The notes: generated by a model not told the origin, from the sequence alone. 64,000 nucleotides of DNA from Streptomyces sp. CB09001 (GCF_003369795.1 NZ_CP026730.1:4765001-4829000); one strand, 5' to 3'. Shown: positions 7,486 through 17,430, counted from the first letter of the stretch. Numbers and translations are program-made.

Positions 7486-8694
7486 CTATGCGTCGACTCG
7501 TACGGAGAAATCGCCCTCGGAGACCCGCGCCCGCAGCGTCTCGCCGGGCGCCACCTCGGCGGGGTCGCGAACCGCGTGGCCGTCGGCCCGCTGGAGCACC
7601 GCGTACCCGCGCTTGAGGGTCGCGGCGGGGGAGAGCGCCACCACGCGCGCGTGCGTGTGCGTCAGCTCGGAGTCGGCCCGGTCGAGGTGGTGCCGCAGCG
7701 AACGGCGGCCCCGCTCCAGCAGCGCCGTCACCTGCTCCGCCCGCTCCTCGATCATCCGGTGCGGATCCTGTATCGACGGCCGGGCCAGTGCGTGGGCCAG
7801 CCCGCGCTCCTCGCGGTCGACGAACGCCGCCACGCACCGCCGGGCGCGGTCCCGCAGCAGCCGTACCCGCTCGTACTCCTCGCCGACGTCCGGCACGACC
7901 TTCTTCGCGGCGTCGGTGGGCGTGGAGGCGCGCAGGTCGGCGACCAGGTCGAGCAGCGGGCTGTCCGGCTCGTGGCCGATCGCCGAGACGACCGGCGTGC
8001 GGCAGGCGGCGACCGCCCGCACCAACTGCTCGTCGGAGAACGGCAGCAGATCCTCCACGCTGCCGCCGCCCCGCGCGACGACGATCACGTCCACGTCGTC
8101 CCGCGCGTCCAGCTCCTTCACCGCCTGCACCACCTGCGGCACCGCGTGCACGCCCTGCACCGGGACGTTGCGCACCTCGAAGCGGACGGCGGGCCAGCGG
8201 TGCCGGGCGTTCTCCAGGACGTCCCGCTCGGCCGCGGACGCCCGCCCGCACACCAGGCCGATCAGCTGCGGCAGGAACGGCAGCGGCTTCTTCCGCTCCG
8301 CCGCGAACAGCCCCTCGCGCGCGAGCGCCTTCTTCAGCTGCTCCAGCCGCGCCAGCAGCTCACCGACGCCCACCGGCTTGATCTCGGCGGCCCGCAGCGA
8401 CAACTGCCCCCGCGGCGCGTACCACTCCGGCTTCGCGTGCACGACCACCCGCGCGCCCTCGCCGACCACGTCCGCCACGGCGTCGAAGACCTGCCGGTAG
8501 CAGGTCACGCTCACGGAGATGTCGTACGACGGGTCGCGCAGCGTCAGGAACACCACACCGGCGCCCGGCCGCCGCGACAACTGGGTGATCTGCCCTTCGA
8601 CCCAGACCGCGCCGAGCCGGTCGATCCAGCCCCCGATCAGCCGGGACACCTCGCCCACGGGCAGCGGGCTTTCGGGGGTCGAGTTGGCAGCCAT
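7486..8694 (-). CDS. xseA: Exodeoxyribonuclease VII large subunit
   Basis: 402-residue catalytic subunit of exonuclease VII. The N-terminal OB fold (PVGEVSRLIGGWIDRLGAVWVEGQI, about 13-35) is followed by the catalytic domain with DVIVVARGGGSVEDL and FSDEQLVRAVAACRTPVVSAIGHEPDSPLLDLVADLRASTPTDAA, the family core. The C-terminal ALSPAATLKRGYAVL motif is present. ATG 8694 (MAANSTPES) is preferred; a TTG at 8724 in frame is less likely. xseA-xseB-permease run in the same direction, but a 390-base repeat-filled gap separates xseA from the permease. Confidence 0.93.
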   Translation of the reverse strand: MAANSTPESPLPVGEVSRLIGGWIDRLGAVWVEGQITQLSRRPGAGVVFLTLRDPSYDISVSVTCYRQVFDAVADVVGEGARVVVHAKPEWYAPRGQLSLRAAEIKPVGVGELLARLEQLKKALAREGLFAAERKKPLPFLPQLIGLVCGRASAAERDVLENARHRWPAVRFEVRNVPVQGVHAVPQVVQAVKELDARDDVDVIVVARGGGSVEDLLPFSDEQLVRAVAACRTPVVSAIGHEPDSPLLDLVADLRASTPTDAAKKVVPDVGEEYERVRLLRDRARRCVAAFVDREERGLAHALARPSIQDPHRMIEERAEQVTALLERGRRSLRHHLDRADSELTHTHARVVALSPAATLKRGYAVLQRADGHAVRDPAEVAPGETLRARVSEGDFSVRVDA

Positions 8695-8837
8695 GCGCCC
8701 GAGCGTAACGGCCGGGTCCGACAATCCGGCTCCCGCGAGCCCGTTCCCTCACCCGCCGACCGCACCACAGCCCCGGCCCGCCCCGGCCTCCCCGCCCCGC
8801 CGTCTCTCCGCCGCCGCGACCGTCGTCCCCGAGGCGC

Positions 8838-9075
8838 CGGCCTTTCAGTCCGTGCCGGGCTTGTGTTCCCGTGGCCGTGGGACTCGCGGCCGTGGCCCTT
8901 CGGCCGGCGCCGGGCCCGTGTCCCCGCTTCCGTCGTCCTTGCGTCGCCGGCCATTCGGCTCGCGCCGAGCCGGTGTCACCGCGCCCATGGGTCCTTCGGG
9001 TCCGGCTCTGAGCCGCGCCGGGCCGATGTCCCGGTGGCCCGGCCTTTCGGCCCGCGCCGAGCCGGTGTGCGGGCG
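8838..9075. repeat. Degenerate array of about five hairpin-forming units
   Basis: The gap between the permease stop and xseA contains roughly 45-60-base units. Each has a small hairpin of the type GGCC-(C/T)TTC-GGCC followed by GCGCCG(A/G)GCC(G/C)GTGT. Clear cores are near 8894, 8951, 8991 and 9043, with a decayed one near 8840. The remaining bases between 8695 and 9086 hold no convincing gene. It may be an attenuator/terminator cluster or a decayed repeat family. Confidence 0.5.
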
Positions 9076-9086
9076 CGGCCCACGCC

Positions 9087-10475
9087 TTACGCCCCCGTCG
9101 TCTCCGCGTCCCTTTCCCTCCGACCCCTCCACTGCACCGCCAGCACCACGAGTCCCACGGCCAGCCAGATCGCCCCGACCACCTGGGCCGTCCCCGACGC
9201 CTCCACGATCACCGCGATCGTGATCGCGGCGCCGAGCACCGGCACCAGCAGATGCCGCCACCAGGTCACCCGGCCCCCGCCGCGCCGCACCACGAACCAG
9301 CCGACCACGCTGGCGTGCAGCAGCGTGAACGCGGTCAGCGCGCCGACGTCGACCACCGAGACCAGGTGGTCGAGACCGTCGTCCCGGCGCGCCGCCCACA
9401 CCGCCGCCGCCATCGTGATCACCGCCGACACCAGCAGCGCCACGCGCGGCACCCCGGCGTCCGTCCGCGACAGCGCGCCCGGCAGCCGCCGGTCGCGGCC
9501 CATCGCGAACAGCAGCCGCCCGGCCGCCGCCTGCCCGGCCAGCGCCGCGAACGCCGCGCCGATCGCCTTGCTCACCGCCACCAGATCGTGCAGCCACGTG
9601 CCCACCGACGCGTCCACGGCGTCGTAGAACGCCGACCCCTGCCGCTCCGGCTCCGCCGCCAGCTCGGCCGACGACACCGGCTCGAGAAGCGCCACCAGAT
9701 ACGTCTGCGCCACGAACAGCACGCCCGCCAGCGCCAGGCAGAACAGCAGCGCCCGCGCGACCTTCGCCGAACCGCCCGTGACCTCCTCGGCGAACGTGGC
9801 GATCGCGTCGAATCCCAGGTACGACAGCACCGCCACCGACACCGCGCCGACCACCGCCGACAGCGCGAACGCCCCCTGCGTGCCGTCCCCCGACAGCGGT
9901 GACAGCCAGTCGCGCTCGGCCCCGTCCTGCGCCAGGACCACGATCGCCGTGATCACGAAGACGACGAGTACGACGATCTCCATGGCAAGCACCAGGAAGC
10001 CCACCCGGGCCGCCGTCCGCACCCCCCACAGGTTCAGCAGCGTCGTCACGACCACCGCGATCGCCGTCCACACCCACCGCGACACCTCCGGGACGAGCGC
10101 CTCCATCGCGATGCCGGAGAACAGGTACGCCACCGCCGGGATGAGGACGTAGTCCAGCATCGCCATCCAGCCGGCGATGAACCCCGCCCCGTTGCCGAGC
10201 CCCGCGCGCGCGTAGGCGAACACCGACCCCGCCTGGGGGACCACCCGCACCATCTGCGCGTAGCTGAACGCGGTGAACGCCATCGCGACCGTGGCGACGA
10301 GGTAGACGAGCGCGACCGCACCGTGCGACTTGGCGTCCAGCGTGCCGAACACGCCGACCGGCGCCATGGGCGCGATGAACAGCAGCCCGTAGACGACCAG
10401 GTCCCTGAAGCCGAGACTGCGCCTCAGCTGCTGTTCCCCACCGGCCCCCGGGGCCGTCGTACCGCTCTGCGCCAT
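9087..10475 (-). CDS. APC-superfamily amino acid permease
   Basis: 462-residue integral membrane protein with about 12 predicted hydrophobic segments. The first APC signature is seen near LVVYGLLFIAPMAPVGVFGTL. The TM3-region FTAFSYAQMVRVVPQAGSVFAYARAGLGN and FLSYLGFDAIATFAEEVTGG-type motif (here VLSYLGFDAIATFAEE) are classic for amino acid/polyamine antiporters. It would import amino acids across the cytoplasmic membrane. The ATG at 10475 has GGAGG on the minus strand. It is divergent from ispH. Confidence 0.88.
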   Translation of the reverse strand: MAQSGTTAPGAGGEQQLRRSLGFRDLVVYGLLFIAPMAPVGVFGTLDAKSHGAVALVYLVATVAMAFTAFSYAQMVRVVPQAGSVFAYARAGLGNGAGFIAGWMAMLDYVLIPAVAYLFSGIAMEALVPEVSRWVWTAIAVVVTTLLNLWGVRTAARVGFLVLAMEIVVLVVFVITAIVVLAQDGAERDWLSPLSGDGTQGAFALSAVVGAVSVAVLSYLGFDAIATFAEEVTGGSAKVARALLFCLALAGVLFVAQTYLVALLEPVSSAELAAEPERQGSAFYDAVDASVGTWLHDLVAVSKAIGAAFAALAGQAAAGRLLFAMGRDRRLPGALSRTDAGVPRVALLVSAVITMAAAVWAARRDDGLDHLVSVVDVGALTAFTLLHASVVGWFVVRRGGGRVTWWRHLLVPVLGAAITIAVIVEASGTAQVVGAIWLAVGLVVLAVQWRGRRERDAETTGA

Positions 10476-10578
10476 GGTGCCTCCGCCAGTGCCTCGGTCC
10501 TCGCCCCGGTTTCCGCTTCGGGCTCCGCCTCGGAACGTTCCCGCCAGTCTCCCCGGCAACGCCGCACCCACGCGATCT

Positions 10579-10605
10579 TTGACCCGCCGAACGCGGCCTT
10601 ACGAT
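10579..10605 (+). promoter_or_regulatory. Promoter for ispH, possibly giving a leaderless transcript
   Basis: TTGACC (10579-10584) and TACGAT (10600-10605) resemble vegetative -35 and -10 boxes with a 15-base gap. Transcription would begin about seven bases later, at the ATG at 10613. There is no purine-rich ribosome site before that ATG, as expected for a leaderless message. Confidence 0.45.
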
Positions 10606-10612
10606 GGGTGCC

Positions 10613-11620
10613 ATGACTGCTTCGCCTGGCCGCCGTGTCCTGCTCGCCGCCCCCCGTGGCTACTGCGCGGGTGTGGACCGCGCCGTGATCGCCGTCGAGA
10701 AAGCCCTGGAGCAGTACGGGGCTCCGGTGTACGTCCGGCACGAGATCGTCCACAACAAGTACGTCGTCCAGACCCTGGAGAAGAAGGGCGCGATCTTCGT
10801 CGAGCGGACGGAGGAGGTCCCCGAGGGGAACATCGTGATGTTCTCCGCGCACGGCGTGGCCCCCGTCGTCCACGAGGAGGCCGAGCGCGGCCGCCTCGCC
10901 ACCATCGACGCCACCTGCCCGCTCGTCACCAAGGTCCACAAGGAAGCCGTCCGCTTCGCCAACGACGACTACGACATCCTGCTGATCGGCCACGAGGGCC
11001 ACGAGGAGGTCATCGGCACCTCCGGCGAGGCGCCCGACCACATCCAGCTCGTCGACGGACCCGAAGACGCCGCCAAGGTGGAGGTCCGCGACCCGTCGAA
11101 GGTGGTCTGGCTCTCCCAGACCACCCTCTCCGTCGACGAGACGATGGAGACCGTCGACGCCCTCAAGGACAAGTTCCCGCAGCTCATCTCCCCGCCGAGC
11201 GACGACATCTGCTACGCCACGCAGAACCGCCAGCTCGCGGTGAAGCAGATGGGTGCCGAGGCCGAGCTGGTGATCGTCGTCGGCTCCCGCAACTCCTCCA
11301 ACTCCAAGCGCCTGGTCGAGGTCGCCGTGCAGGCCGGCTCCCGCGCGGCGTACCTGGTGGACTTCGCCGACGAGATCGACGAGTCCTGGCTGGAGGGCGT
11401 CACCACGGTCGGCGTCACCTCCGGTGCCTCCGTCCCCGACATCCTCGTCGAGCAGGTCCTGGGCTGGCTCTCGCAGCGCGGCTTCGAGGACGTGGAGATC
11501 GTCAAGGCCGCCGAGGAGTCGATCATCTTCTCGCTGCCCAAGGAGCTGCGCCGCGACCTGCGCGAGGAGGCGGCGTCCCTGGTGGCGGAGCGGGGCGGCT
11601 CCGGGACGGCGGGAGCCTGA
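10613..11620 (+). CDS. ispH: 4-hydroxy-3-methylbut-2-enyl diphosphate reductase (IspH/LytB)
   Basis: 335-residue [4Fe-4S] enzyme of the last MEP-pathway step, making IPP and DMAPP. The three cluster cysteines lie in PRGYCAGVDRAV, TIDATCPLVTKVHKE and SDDICYATQNRQ. HEIVHNKYVV and SAHGVAP carry substrate-binding histidines. The C-terminal GVTSGASVPDILVEQVL is typical. ATG 10613 is favoured by the likely leaderless promoter; ATG 10604 three codons upstream is the alternative. It is followed by ppgK on the same strand. Confidence 0.95.
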   Translation: MTASPGRRVLLAAPRGYCAGVDRAVIAVEKALEQYGAPVYVRHEIVHNKYVVQTLEKKGAIFVERTEEVPEGNIVMFSAHGVAPVVHEEAERGRLATIDATCPLVTKVHKEAVRFANDDYDILLIGHEGHEEVIGTSGEAPDHIQLVDGPEDAAKVEVRDPSKVVWLSQTTLSVDETMETVDALKDKFPQLISPPSDDICYATQNRQLAVKQMGAEAELVIVVGSRNSSNSKRLVEVAVQAGSRAAYLVDFADEIDESWLEGVTTVGVTSGASVPDILVEQVLGWLSQRGFEDVEIVKAAEESIIFSLPKELRRDLREEAASLVAERGGSGTAGA

Positions 11621-11640
11621 CCGGCCGGACCACCGCCTGG

Positions 11641-11667
11641 GTGACCGTCAGTCGTCCGTCGTAACGT
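11641..11667 (+). promoter_or_regulatory. Possible promoter for ppgK
   Basis: GTGACC (11641-11646) and TAACGT (11662-11667), 15 bases apart, end seven bases before the ATG at 11674. This is the same geometry as at ispH, and again no ribosome site is visible, suggesting a leaderless message. Confidence 0.35.
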
Positions 11668-11673
11668 AGGGCC

Positions 11674-12414
11674 ATGCAGATCTTCGGCGTGGACATCGGC
11701 GGATCCGGGATCAAGGGCGCCCCTGTGGACCTCGACAGGGGCGACCTGGCCCAGGAGCGCTGCAAGGTGCTGACCCCGCACCCGGCCACCCCCGACGGCG
11801 TGGCCGACGGGGTCAAGCAGGTCGTCGAGCACTTCGGCTGGACCGGGCCGGTCGGCCTCACCTTCCCGGGCGTGGTGACGGGCGGCGCGACGGTGCGCAC
11901 CGCGGCCAACGTCGACAAGGGCTGGGTCGACACCGACGCGCGCGCCCTGTTCGGCGAGCGGCTGGGCGGGCTCGACGTGACGGTCGTCAACGACGCGGAC
12001 GCGGCGGGCGTCGCGGAGATGCACTTCGGAGCCGGCCGCGGCCGCAAGGGCACGGTCGTCCTGCTCACCTTCGGCACCGGCATCGGCAGTGCGGTGTTCA
12101 CCGACGGCCTCCTGGTCCCCAACACCGAGCTGGGCCACCTGGAGCTGGACGGTCACGACGCGGAGACGCGCGCCTCCAGCAAGGTCAAGGAGGACCACGA
12201 CATGTCGTGGGAGCACTGGGCCCACCGCGTCCAGAAGTACCTCGCGCACGTCGAGATGCTGTTCTCGCCGGAGCTGTTCATCATCGGCGGCGGGGTCAGC
12301 CGCAAGTCCCAGAAGTTCCTGCCCCACATCGAGGGCGTCCGGGCCGAGATCGTCCCCGCCCAGCTGCAGAACAACGCGGGGATCGTGGGCGCGGCGATGC
12401 ACGCGGCCGGCTGA
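11674..12414 (+). CDS. ppgK: Polyphosphate glucokinase (ROK family)
   Basis: 246-residue ROK-type sugar kinase. It phosphorylates glucose using polyphosphate or ATP. The N-terminal phosphate loop FGVDIGGSGIKGA (4-16) and the catalytic region VVNDADAAGVAEM are present, followed by the second phosphate motif LTFGTGIGSAV. The insert SKVKEDHDMSWEHWAHRVQKYL is diagnostic of PpgK rather than a plain glucokinase. The length and position after ispH match S. coelicolor ppgK (SCO5059). Confidence 0.93.
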   Translation: MQIFGVDIGGSGIKGAPVDLDRGDLAQERCKVLTPHPATPDGVADGVKQVVEHFGWTGPVGLTFPGVVTGGATVRTAANVDKGWVDTDARALFGERLGGLDVTVVNDADAAGVAEMHFGAGRGRKGTVVLLTFGTGIGSAVFTDGLLVPNTELGHLELDGHDAETRASSKVKEDHDMSWEHWAHRVQKYLAHVEMLFSPELFIIGGGVSRKSQKFLPHIEGVRAEIVPAQLQNNAGIVGAAMHAAG

Positions 12415-12415
12415 G

Positions 12416-12479
12416 CGGGAGCGGTCGGGCGGGGGGCCGGTTCCGGGCGGGAGCGGTCAGGCGGCGGGCCGGTTCCGGG
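12416..12479. repeat. Two tandem 32-bp GC-rich units
   Basis: GAGCGGTC...GGGCCGGTTC occurs twice with a period of 32 bases, from the ppgK stop into the 3' end of the convergent DUF6542 gene. It is a local duplication, possibly also forming the end of the last codons of that gene. Confidence 0.5.
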
Positions 12480-13059
12480 CGGCGGCGGCCCGACGCCGCA
12501 TCAGCCGGACCCGGCGGACGATCACGGTCGACCCGGCGGCCAGCGTCCCGCCGTACAGCCACCCGGCCTCGGTGGCCAGCGCGGTCACGATCCCCATCAG
12601 TCGTCCGCCGAGGCCGCCGTCCCCGCTCTCCGCCACGGGCACCAGGCCCACGGCGAAGGCGATCGGCACGACGACGGGGGCGGTCAGCAGGTCGCCCCGG
12701 CGCACCCAGAGCGCGGTGAGCAGACTCACCGGCACGAACAGCACCCCGTACGCGGTGAGGGACGCGCCGAACAGCAGCTCGTCGAGGAAGCCCAGCAGGA
12801 TCATCACGGCCGCGCAGAACAGGCCGCTGCCCAGCCCCGTCAACCGCGGATTGGGCATCCCGCGCAGGGCACGCACCGCCCTCGCCACCGGCGAACCCGC
12901 CCCCGGGGCCGGCCGCACCGGTTCCGTGCGCCGTCCCGCCGGCCGCCCGACCGGCCCGGCAGGCGGACGCGCGGCGGCACCACCCCGCCCCTGCGAGGGC
13001 AGCGGCGCCCGGCTTCGTCGCGGTCCGTACTGGGCAGGTCGCGTCCTGTGTTGCTCCAC
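12457..13059 (-). CDS. DUF6542-type integral membrane protein
   Basis: 200-residue protein. The first 60 residues are basic and proline-rich and look disordered. They are followed by four hydrophobic segments (about 70-95, 98-118, 125-142 and 150-178) and an RRVRLMRRR tail. This matches the actinobacterial DUF6542 layout found beside ppgK and ychF; no biochemical role is known. ATG 13059 follows a GTCCAGTGG stretch with a weak ribosome site. Confidence 0.7.
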   Translation of the reverse strand: MEQHRTRPAQYGPRRSRAPLPSQGRGGAAARPPAGPVGRPAGRRTEPVRPAPGAGSPVARAVRALRGMPNPRLTGLGSGLFCAAVMILLGFLDELLFGASLTAYGVLFVPVSLLTALWVRRGDLLTAPVVVPIAFAVGLVPVAESGDGGLGGRLMGIVTALATEAGWLYGGTLAAGSTVIVRRVRLMRRRAAAARNRPAA

Positions 13060-13243
13060 TGGACCAACTTAGGTCGGTTTATGTGCCGAATAGCCCGACA
13101 GACACGCCGTCGGGCGCGCCTTGGCCAAGCGTTCGACTCCGAGCGGGTCCGGTACGGCACACCCCGTAGACTGGTGGATCGGCCCATGCCTGGCCCGCCC
13201 CATCCCACCCGCCCTCCGCATCTCACGTACGGGAAGTCGCAAC

Positions 13244-14332
<1,089 letters not shown>

Positions 14333-14346
14333 GGTCATGTCAACGC

Positions 14347-14382
14347 CTGTGCCCGACTCGTCTGTTGGCGAGTCGGGCACAG
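14347..14382. terminator. Terminator after ychF
   Basis: A perfect 14-bp stem pairs CTGTGCCCGACTCG (14347-14360) with its complement at 14369-14382 around an eight-base loop. It separates the core block from the accessory VapC gene. Confidence 0.85.
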
Positions 14383-14458
14383 ATGTCTGTCCGCGGTGAG
14401 TCCTCGATCCCGCCATGCGGTGACAGCGTTTGCCGGGCGGCGTGGCGGCGACACGGTC

Positions 14459-14851
14459 TCAGACCTTGACGACCTCCACGGAAGGGCCGCACAGGAGTGT
14501 CAGGTCCTCGGGGTCGGAGGTGAGGACGGTGACCGGCTGGGGTGCGTTGCGGGCGATCGCGGCGAGAGCGGCATCGATGGCGTACTTGTGGCCGTGCAGG
14601 TGATGGGTGCGAAGGAGGACGGCAGCCTGGTCGGTGATCTCCTTGGTGACGTCGTGAACGTCGACGCGGGAGAGGACCCACCTGATGCGGGCCTGGTGGA
14701 TGCGCTCGTAGTCGGCCTCGAGCGTGGTCATGGCGCTGGTGGCGACGCGGACGCCCTCCTCCGACGCGGCCTGGACCAGAGTCACGACGGTGCGGTCCTT
14801 GCGGTAGAGCTTCGAGAGCCCTTCGCTGTCGAGCAGGAGGGTGCCGGGCAT
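14459..14851 (-). CDS. PIN-domain toxin (VapC-like ribonuclease)
   Basis: 130-residue PIN-domain protein. The acidic residues of the metal site are in order: D8 in LLLDSEG, E45 in TTLEADY, D93 in KYAIDAALAA and D113 in LTSDPEDL. VapC toxins cleave tRNA or rRNA when the antitoxin is degraded. Its ATG overlaps the antitoxin stop by one base (TGATG), giving coupled translation. It lies at the left edge of the accessory region, right after the ychF terminator. Confidence 0.82.
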   Translation of the reverse strand: MPGTLLLDSEGLSKLYRKDRTVVTLVQAASEEGVRVATSAMTTLEADYERIHQARIRWVLSRVDVHDVTKEITDQAAVLLRTHHLHGHKYAIDAALAAIARNAPQPVTVLTSDPEDLTLLCGPSVEVVKV

Positions 14852-15102
14852 CAGGCGGCGGCCCCGCCGGCCTGCCGGTGGTCGTGGCGCAGGAGCGCCC
14901 GGGCGGCCTCGACCTCCTCGCGGGTGAGAGCTTCGTTGTCGGTCTCGAAGTCGGCGACGATCTCCCGCAGTTTGTCCATGGCGACCCGCTGTTCGAGAGC
15001 CTCGGCGACGTAGGCGGAGAAACCGCCGGGCCCGACATGGGCGCGTACGGCCTCGGCGAGATCCTCGGGCAGGCTGATCGAATACTTCCTGCTACCGCTC
15101 AT
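14851..15102 (-). CDS. Ribbon-helix-helix antitoxin (VapB-like)
   Basis: 83-residue protein. KYSISLPEDLAEAVRAHVGPGGFSAYVAEALEQRV (about 6-40) fits a ribbon-helix-helix DNA-binding domain. The remaining EIVADFETDNEALTREEVEAARALL segment is an acidic helix suited to wrapping the toxin. The ATG at 15102 is chosen because upstream sequence is not family-like. TAGGAT lies eight bases before it on the minus strand and may be the -10 box of an autoregulated promoter. Confidence 0.78.
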   Translation of the reverse strand: MSGSRKYSISLPEDLAEAVRAHVGPGGFSAYVAEALEQRVAMDKLREIVADFETDNEALTREEVEAARALLRHDHRQAGGAAA

Positions 15103-15249
15103 GGTGCCGATCCTACCAGCGGTCGTAAGCCTGGAGGTGTGAACGACTGCCCCGGGGCTCGGTGGTTCCGCACGGCGCGGCGAATGCCGGTCGAGGCCCG
15201 GTGTGGGCGGTGGGAGGATGCCGGGGAGGGGCGGAGAAGGGCGGGGAGC

Positions 15250-17430
15250 GTGGGGCGGGGCGAGCGGGACACGGTCGCGAGGGGATCGCGACTGTATGAG
15301 GCGGCGCAGGCAGTGGTCGGTGACCACGGAAGGGCAGTGGAGGCGGTACGGGCGGCACTGAAGCCGCTCCACGACGCGGCGGTGAAGCGGGAGCTCGACG
15401 CCATTCCCGTGGCCCGGCTGCAGGACGTCACCGAAGGACGGCTGCGGTTGGGGAGCGTGGAGAAGAGCGGACTGCGCACCCTGGGCAGTGTTCTCGAAGC
15501 GGGCCCCTACCGGCTGCGGCAGATTCCCGGTGTCGGGCAGCGCACCGTCGATCAGATGCTCGCCGCCGCCCGCAGGCTCTCCGAGGCTGTGCACGAGACC
15601 GTGGCCGTCCACATCGACGTGGACCGGCCGGAACCGCGCACCACCGCGCTCGTCAGGGCCCTGCACGTCCTGGTGGAGGCCGGGCCGGACGCCCGGCGTG
15701 CGGTCGACAAGGCCACCGCTCTGGCGGAACGCCTCGGTCCGTTGCTGGCCGACGCGAGGCCCGCCGCTGGAAGGGTCCGGATGCTTCTGGCCGGCCGGGA
15801 GAAGAAGGCCCGCGCATGGGCGGCGGTCGCCGAGACGCGGTCGCTGGTGGACGAGACGGAGCGTGCCGGGCTGCCCGGACTGCTCGCCCAGGCGTCGGTG
15901 GACCTGCTCCGGGGGCTTTCGTCCGACGTCGCGGCCTGGGTGGACTTCGAACTCCGCTCCGCCGAGTACTACAGCCTGCTCGCCGAGATCTCCGGACGGC
16001 TGCCGGACGCGGCTGCCGCAGAGGGCTTTCTGCCCGACGAGATTGCGGAGCGGGTACGGGCCCAGCACCTCGACGACACGCACCGGCGGGTCTCCCTGCG
16101 CGGTTACCAGGCGTTCGGCGCACGGTTCGCGCTGGCGCAGCGCAAGGTGATACTCGGTGACGAGATGGGCCTCGGGAAGACGATCCAGGCGATCGCCGTC
16201 CTCGCCCACCTGGCAACCGAGGGGCAGAGTCACTTCATGGTCGTCTGCCCGGCGAGCGTCCTCGTGAACTGGACACGGGAGATCGAGGCCCGCAGCGCCC
16301 TGCGCGTCATGGTGCTCCACGGTCCCGACCGGCACTACGCGTTCGCCGACTGGAAGGGGCGGGGCGGCGTCGGGGTGACCACGTTCGACGCGCTGCGCGG
16401 CTTTCCCACACCGGGCGGCGGGGAGGTCGGGCTGCTGGTGGTCGACGAAGCGCACTCCGTGAAGAACCCGAAGGCCAAGCGGTCCCAATCGGTCGGCCTG
16501 TGGGCGGAGCGTTGCGAGCGCGCCCTCTTCATGACCGGAACCCCGATGGAGAACAGGGTCGTGGAGTTCCGCAACCTGGTCCAGATGCTCGACGGCGACG
16601 TCGCGGACTCCCTCGGTGAACGGGACGCGTTGGCCGGATCGGTCGCCTTCCGCAAGGCTGTGGCCCCGGTCTACCTGCGGCGCAACCAGGAGGACGTGCT
16701 GACGGAACTCCCGAGCCTTCAGCAGACCGACGAGTGGGAGGAGTTGAGCGCTTCGGACGAGGAGGCGTACCGCGAAGCCGTGCGCGCGGGCAACTTCATG
16801 GCCATGCGCAGGGCCGCTTACACGCGCCCCGAGAAGTCGGCCAAGCTGGACCGGCTCCGGGAGATCGTTCAGGAGGCCGGCGAGAACGGGCAGAAGACGG
16901 TGGTCTTCTCCAACTTCAAGGACGTACTGGGCGTGGTGAAGGAGGCCCTCGTGGCCGGAACCGCCAGGGCCACTCCGGTGTTCGGTCCGCTGACCGGCGG
17001 CGTCCCGGCCCAGCGTCGCCAGGAGATCGTCGACGACTTCGCCGGTGTCCAGGGCTCAGCGGTGCTCCTGGGGCAGATCCAGGCGGCGGGCGTCGGCCTC
17101 AACATGCAGGCCGCTTCCGTCGTCGTCATCTGCGAACCCCAGATCAAGCCGACCATCGAACATCAGGCGGTGGCCCGGGCCCACCGTATGGGCCAGGTCA
17201 GGCCGGTTCGCGTGCACCGTCTCCTCGCCACCGGAGGCGTGGACGAACGCATGGTGAAGATGCTGGAAACAAAGACGCGCCTGTTCGATGCCTATGCCCG
17301 CCGCAGCGCGGTGGCCGAAGCCACCCCGGACGCGGTCGACGTGTCGGACACCGAGCTGGCACGTCGGATCGTCGAGGAGGAACAGGCACGTCTGGGTATG
17401 ACGGACGAGAGACCCACGTCATCCGAGTGA
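15250..17430 (+). CDS. SNF2-family DEAD-like helicase/translocase with helix-hairpin-helix
   Basis: About 726 residues. A helix-hairpin-helix-like segment (LRQIPGVGQRTVDQMLAAARR, about 88-108) precedes a SNF2 ATPase core. Motif I is GDEMGLGKT (about 303-311), motif II DEAH (399-402) and motif III region MTGTPMENR. The C-terminal helicase half carries IQAAGVGLNMQAAS and the arginine-finger motif QAVARAHRMGQVRPVRVHRL. It would translocate on duplex DNA and remodel bound protein. GTG 15250 is chosen for GGAGAAGG upstream; ATG 15184 is an alternative. It is divergent from the VapBC pair, with no methylase or nuclease partner nearby. Confidence 0.85.
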   Translation: MGRGERDTVARGSRLYEAAQAVVGDHGRAVEAVRAALKPLHDAAVKRELDAIPVARLQDVTEGRLRLGSVEKSGLRTLGSVLEAGPYRLRQIPGVGQRTVDQMLAAARRLSEAVHETVAVHIDVDRPEPRTTALVRALHVLVEAGPDARRAVDKATALAERLGPLLADARPAAGRVRMLLAGREKKARAWAAVAETRSLVDETERAGLPGLLAQASVDLLRGLSSDVAAWVDFELRSAEYYSLLAEISGRLPDAAAAEGFLPDEIAERVRAQHLDDTHRRVSLRGYQAFGARFALAQRKVILGDEMGLGKTIQAIAVLAHLATEGQSHFMVVCPASVLVNWTREIEARSALRVMVLHGPDRHYAFADWKGRGGVGVTTFDALRGFPTPGGGEVGLLVVDEAHSVKNPKAKRSQSVGLWAERCERALFMTGTPMENRVVEFRNLVQMLDGDVADSLGERDALAGSVAFRKAVAPVYLRRNQEDVLTELPSLQQTDEWEELSASDEEAYREAVRAGNFMAMRRAAYTRPEKSAKLDRLREIVQEAGENGQKTVVFSNFKDVLGVVKEALVAGTARATPVFGPLTGGVPAQRRQEIVDDFAGVQGSAVLLGQIQAAGVGLNMQAASVVVICEPQIKPTIEHQAVARAHRMGQVRPVRVHRLLATGGVDERMVKMLETKTRLFDAYARRSAVAEATPDAVDVSDTELARRIVEEEQARLGMTDERPTSSE

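Noticed and set aside
8838..9075. CRISPR-like array
   Set aside because: Units are diverged and there are no constant repeats with unique spacers and no cas genes. No CRISPR array was seen anywhere in the window.
14878..15249. N-terminal extension of the SNF2 helicase to 14878
   Set aside because: It would run antisense through the antitoxin gene, and its composition is not protein-like.
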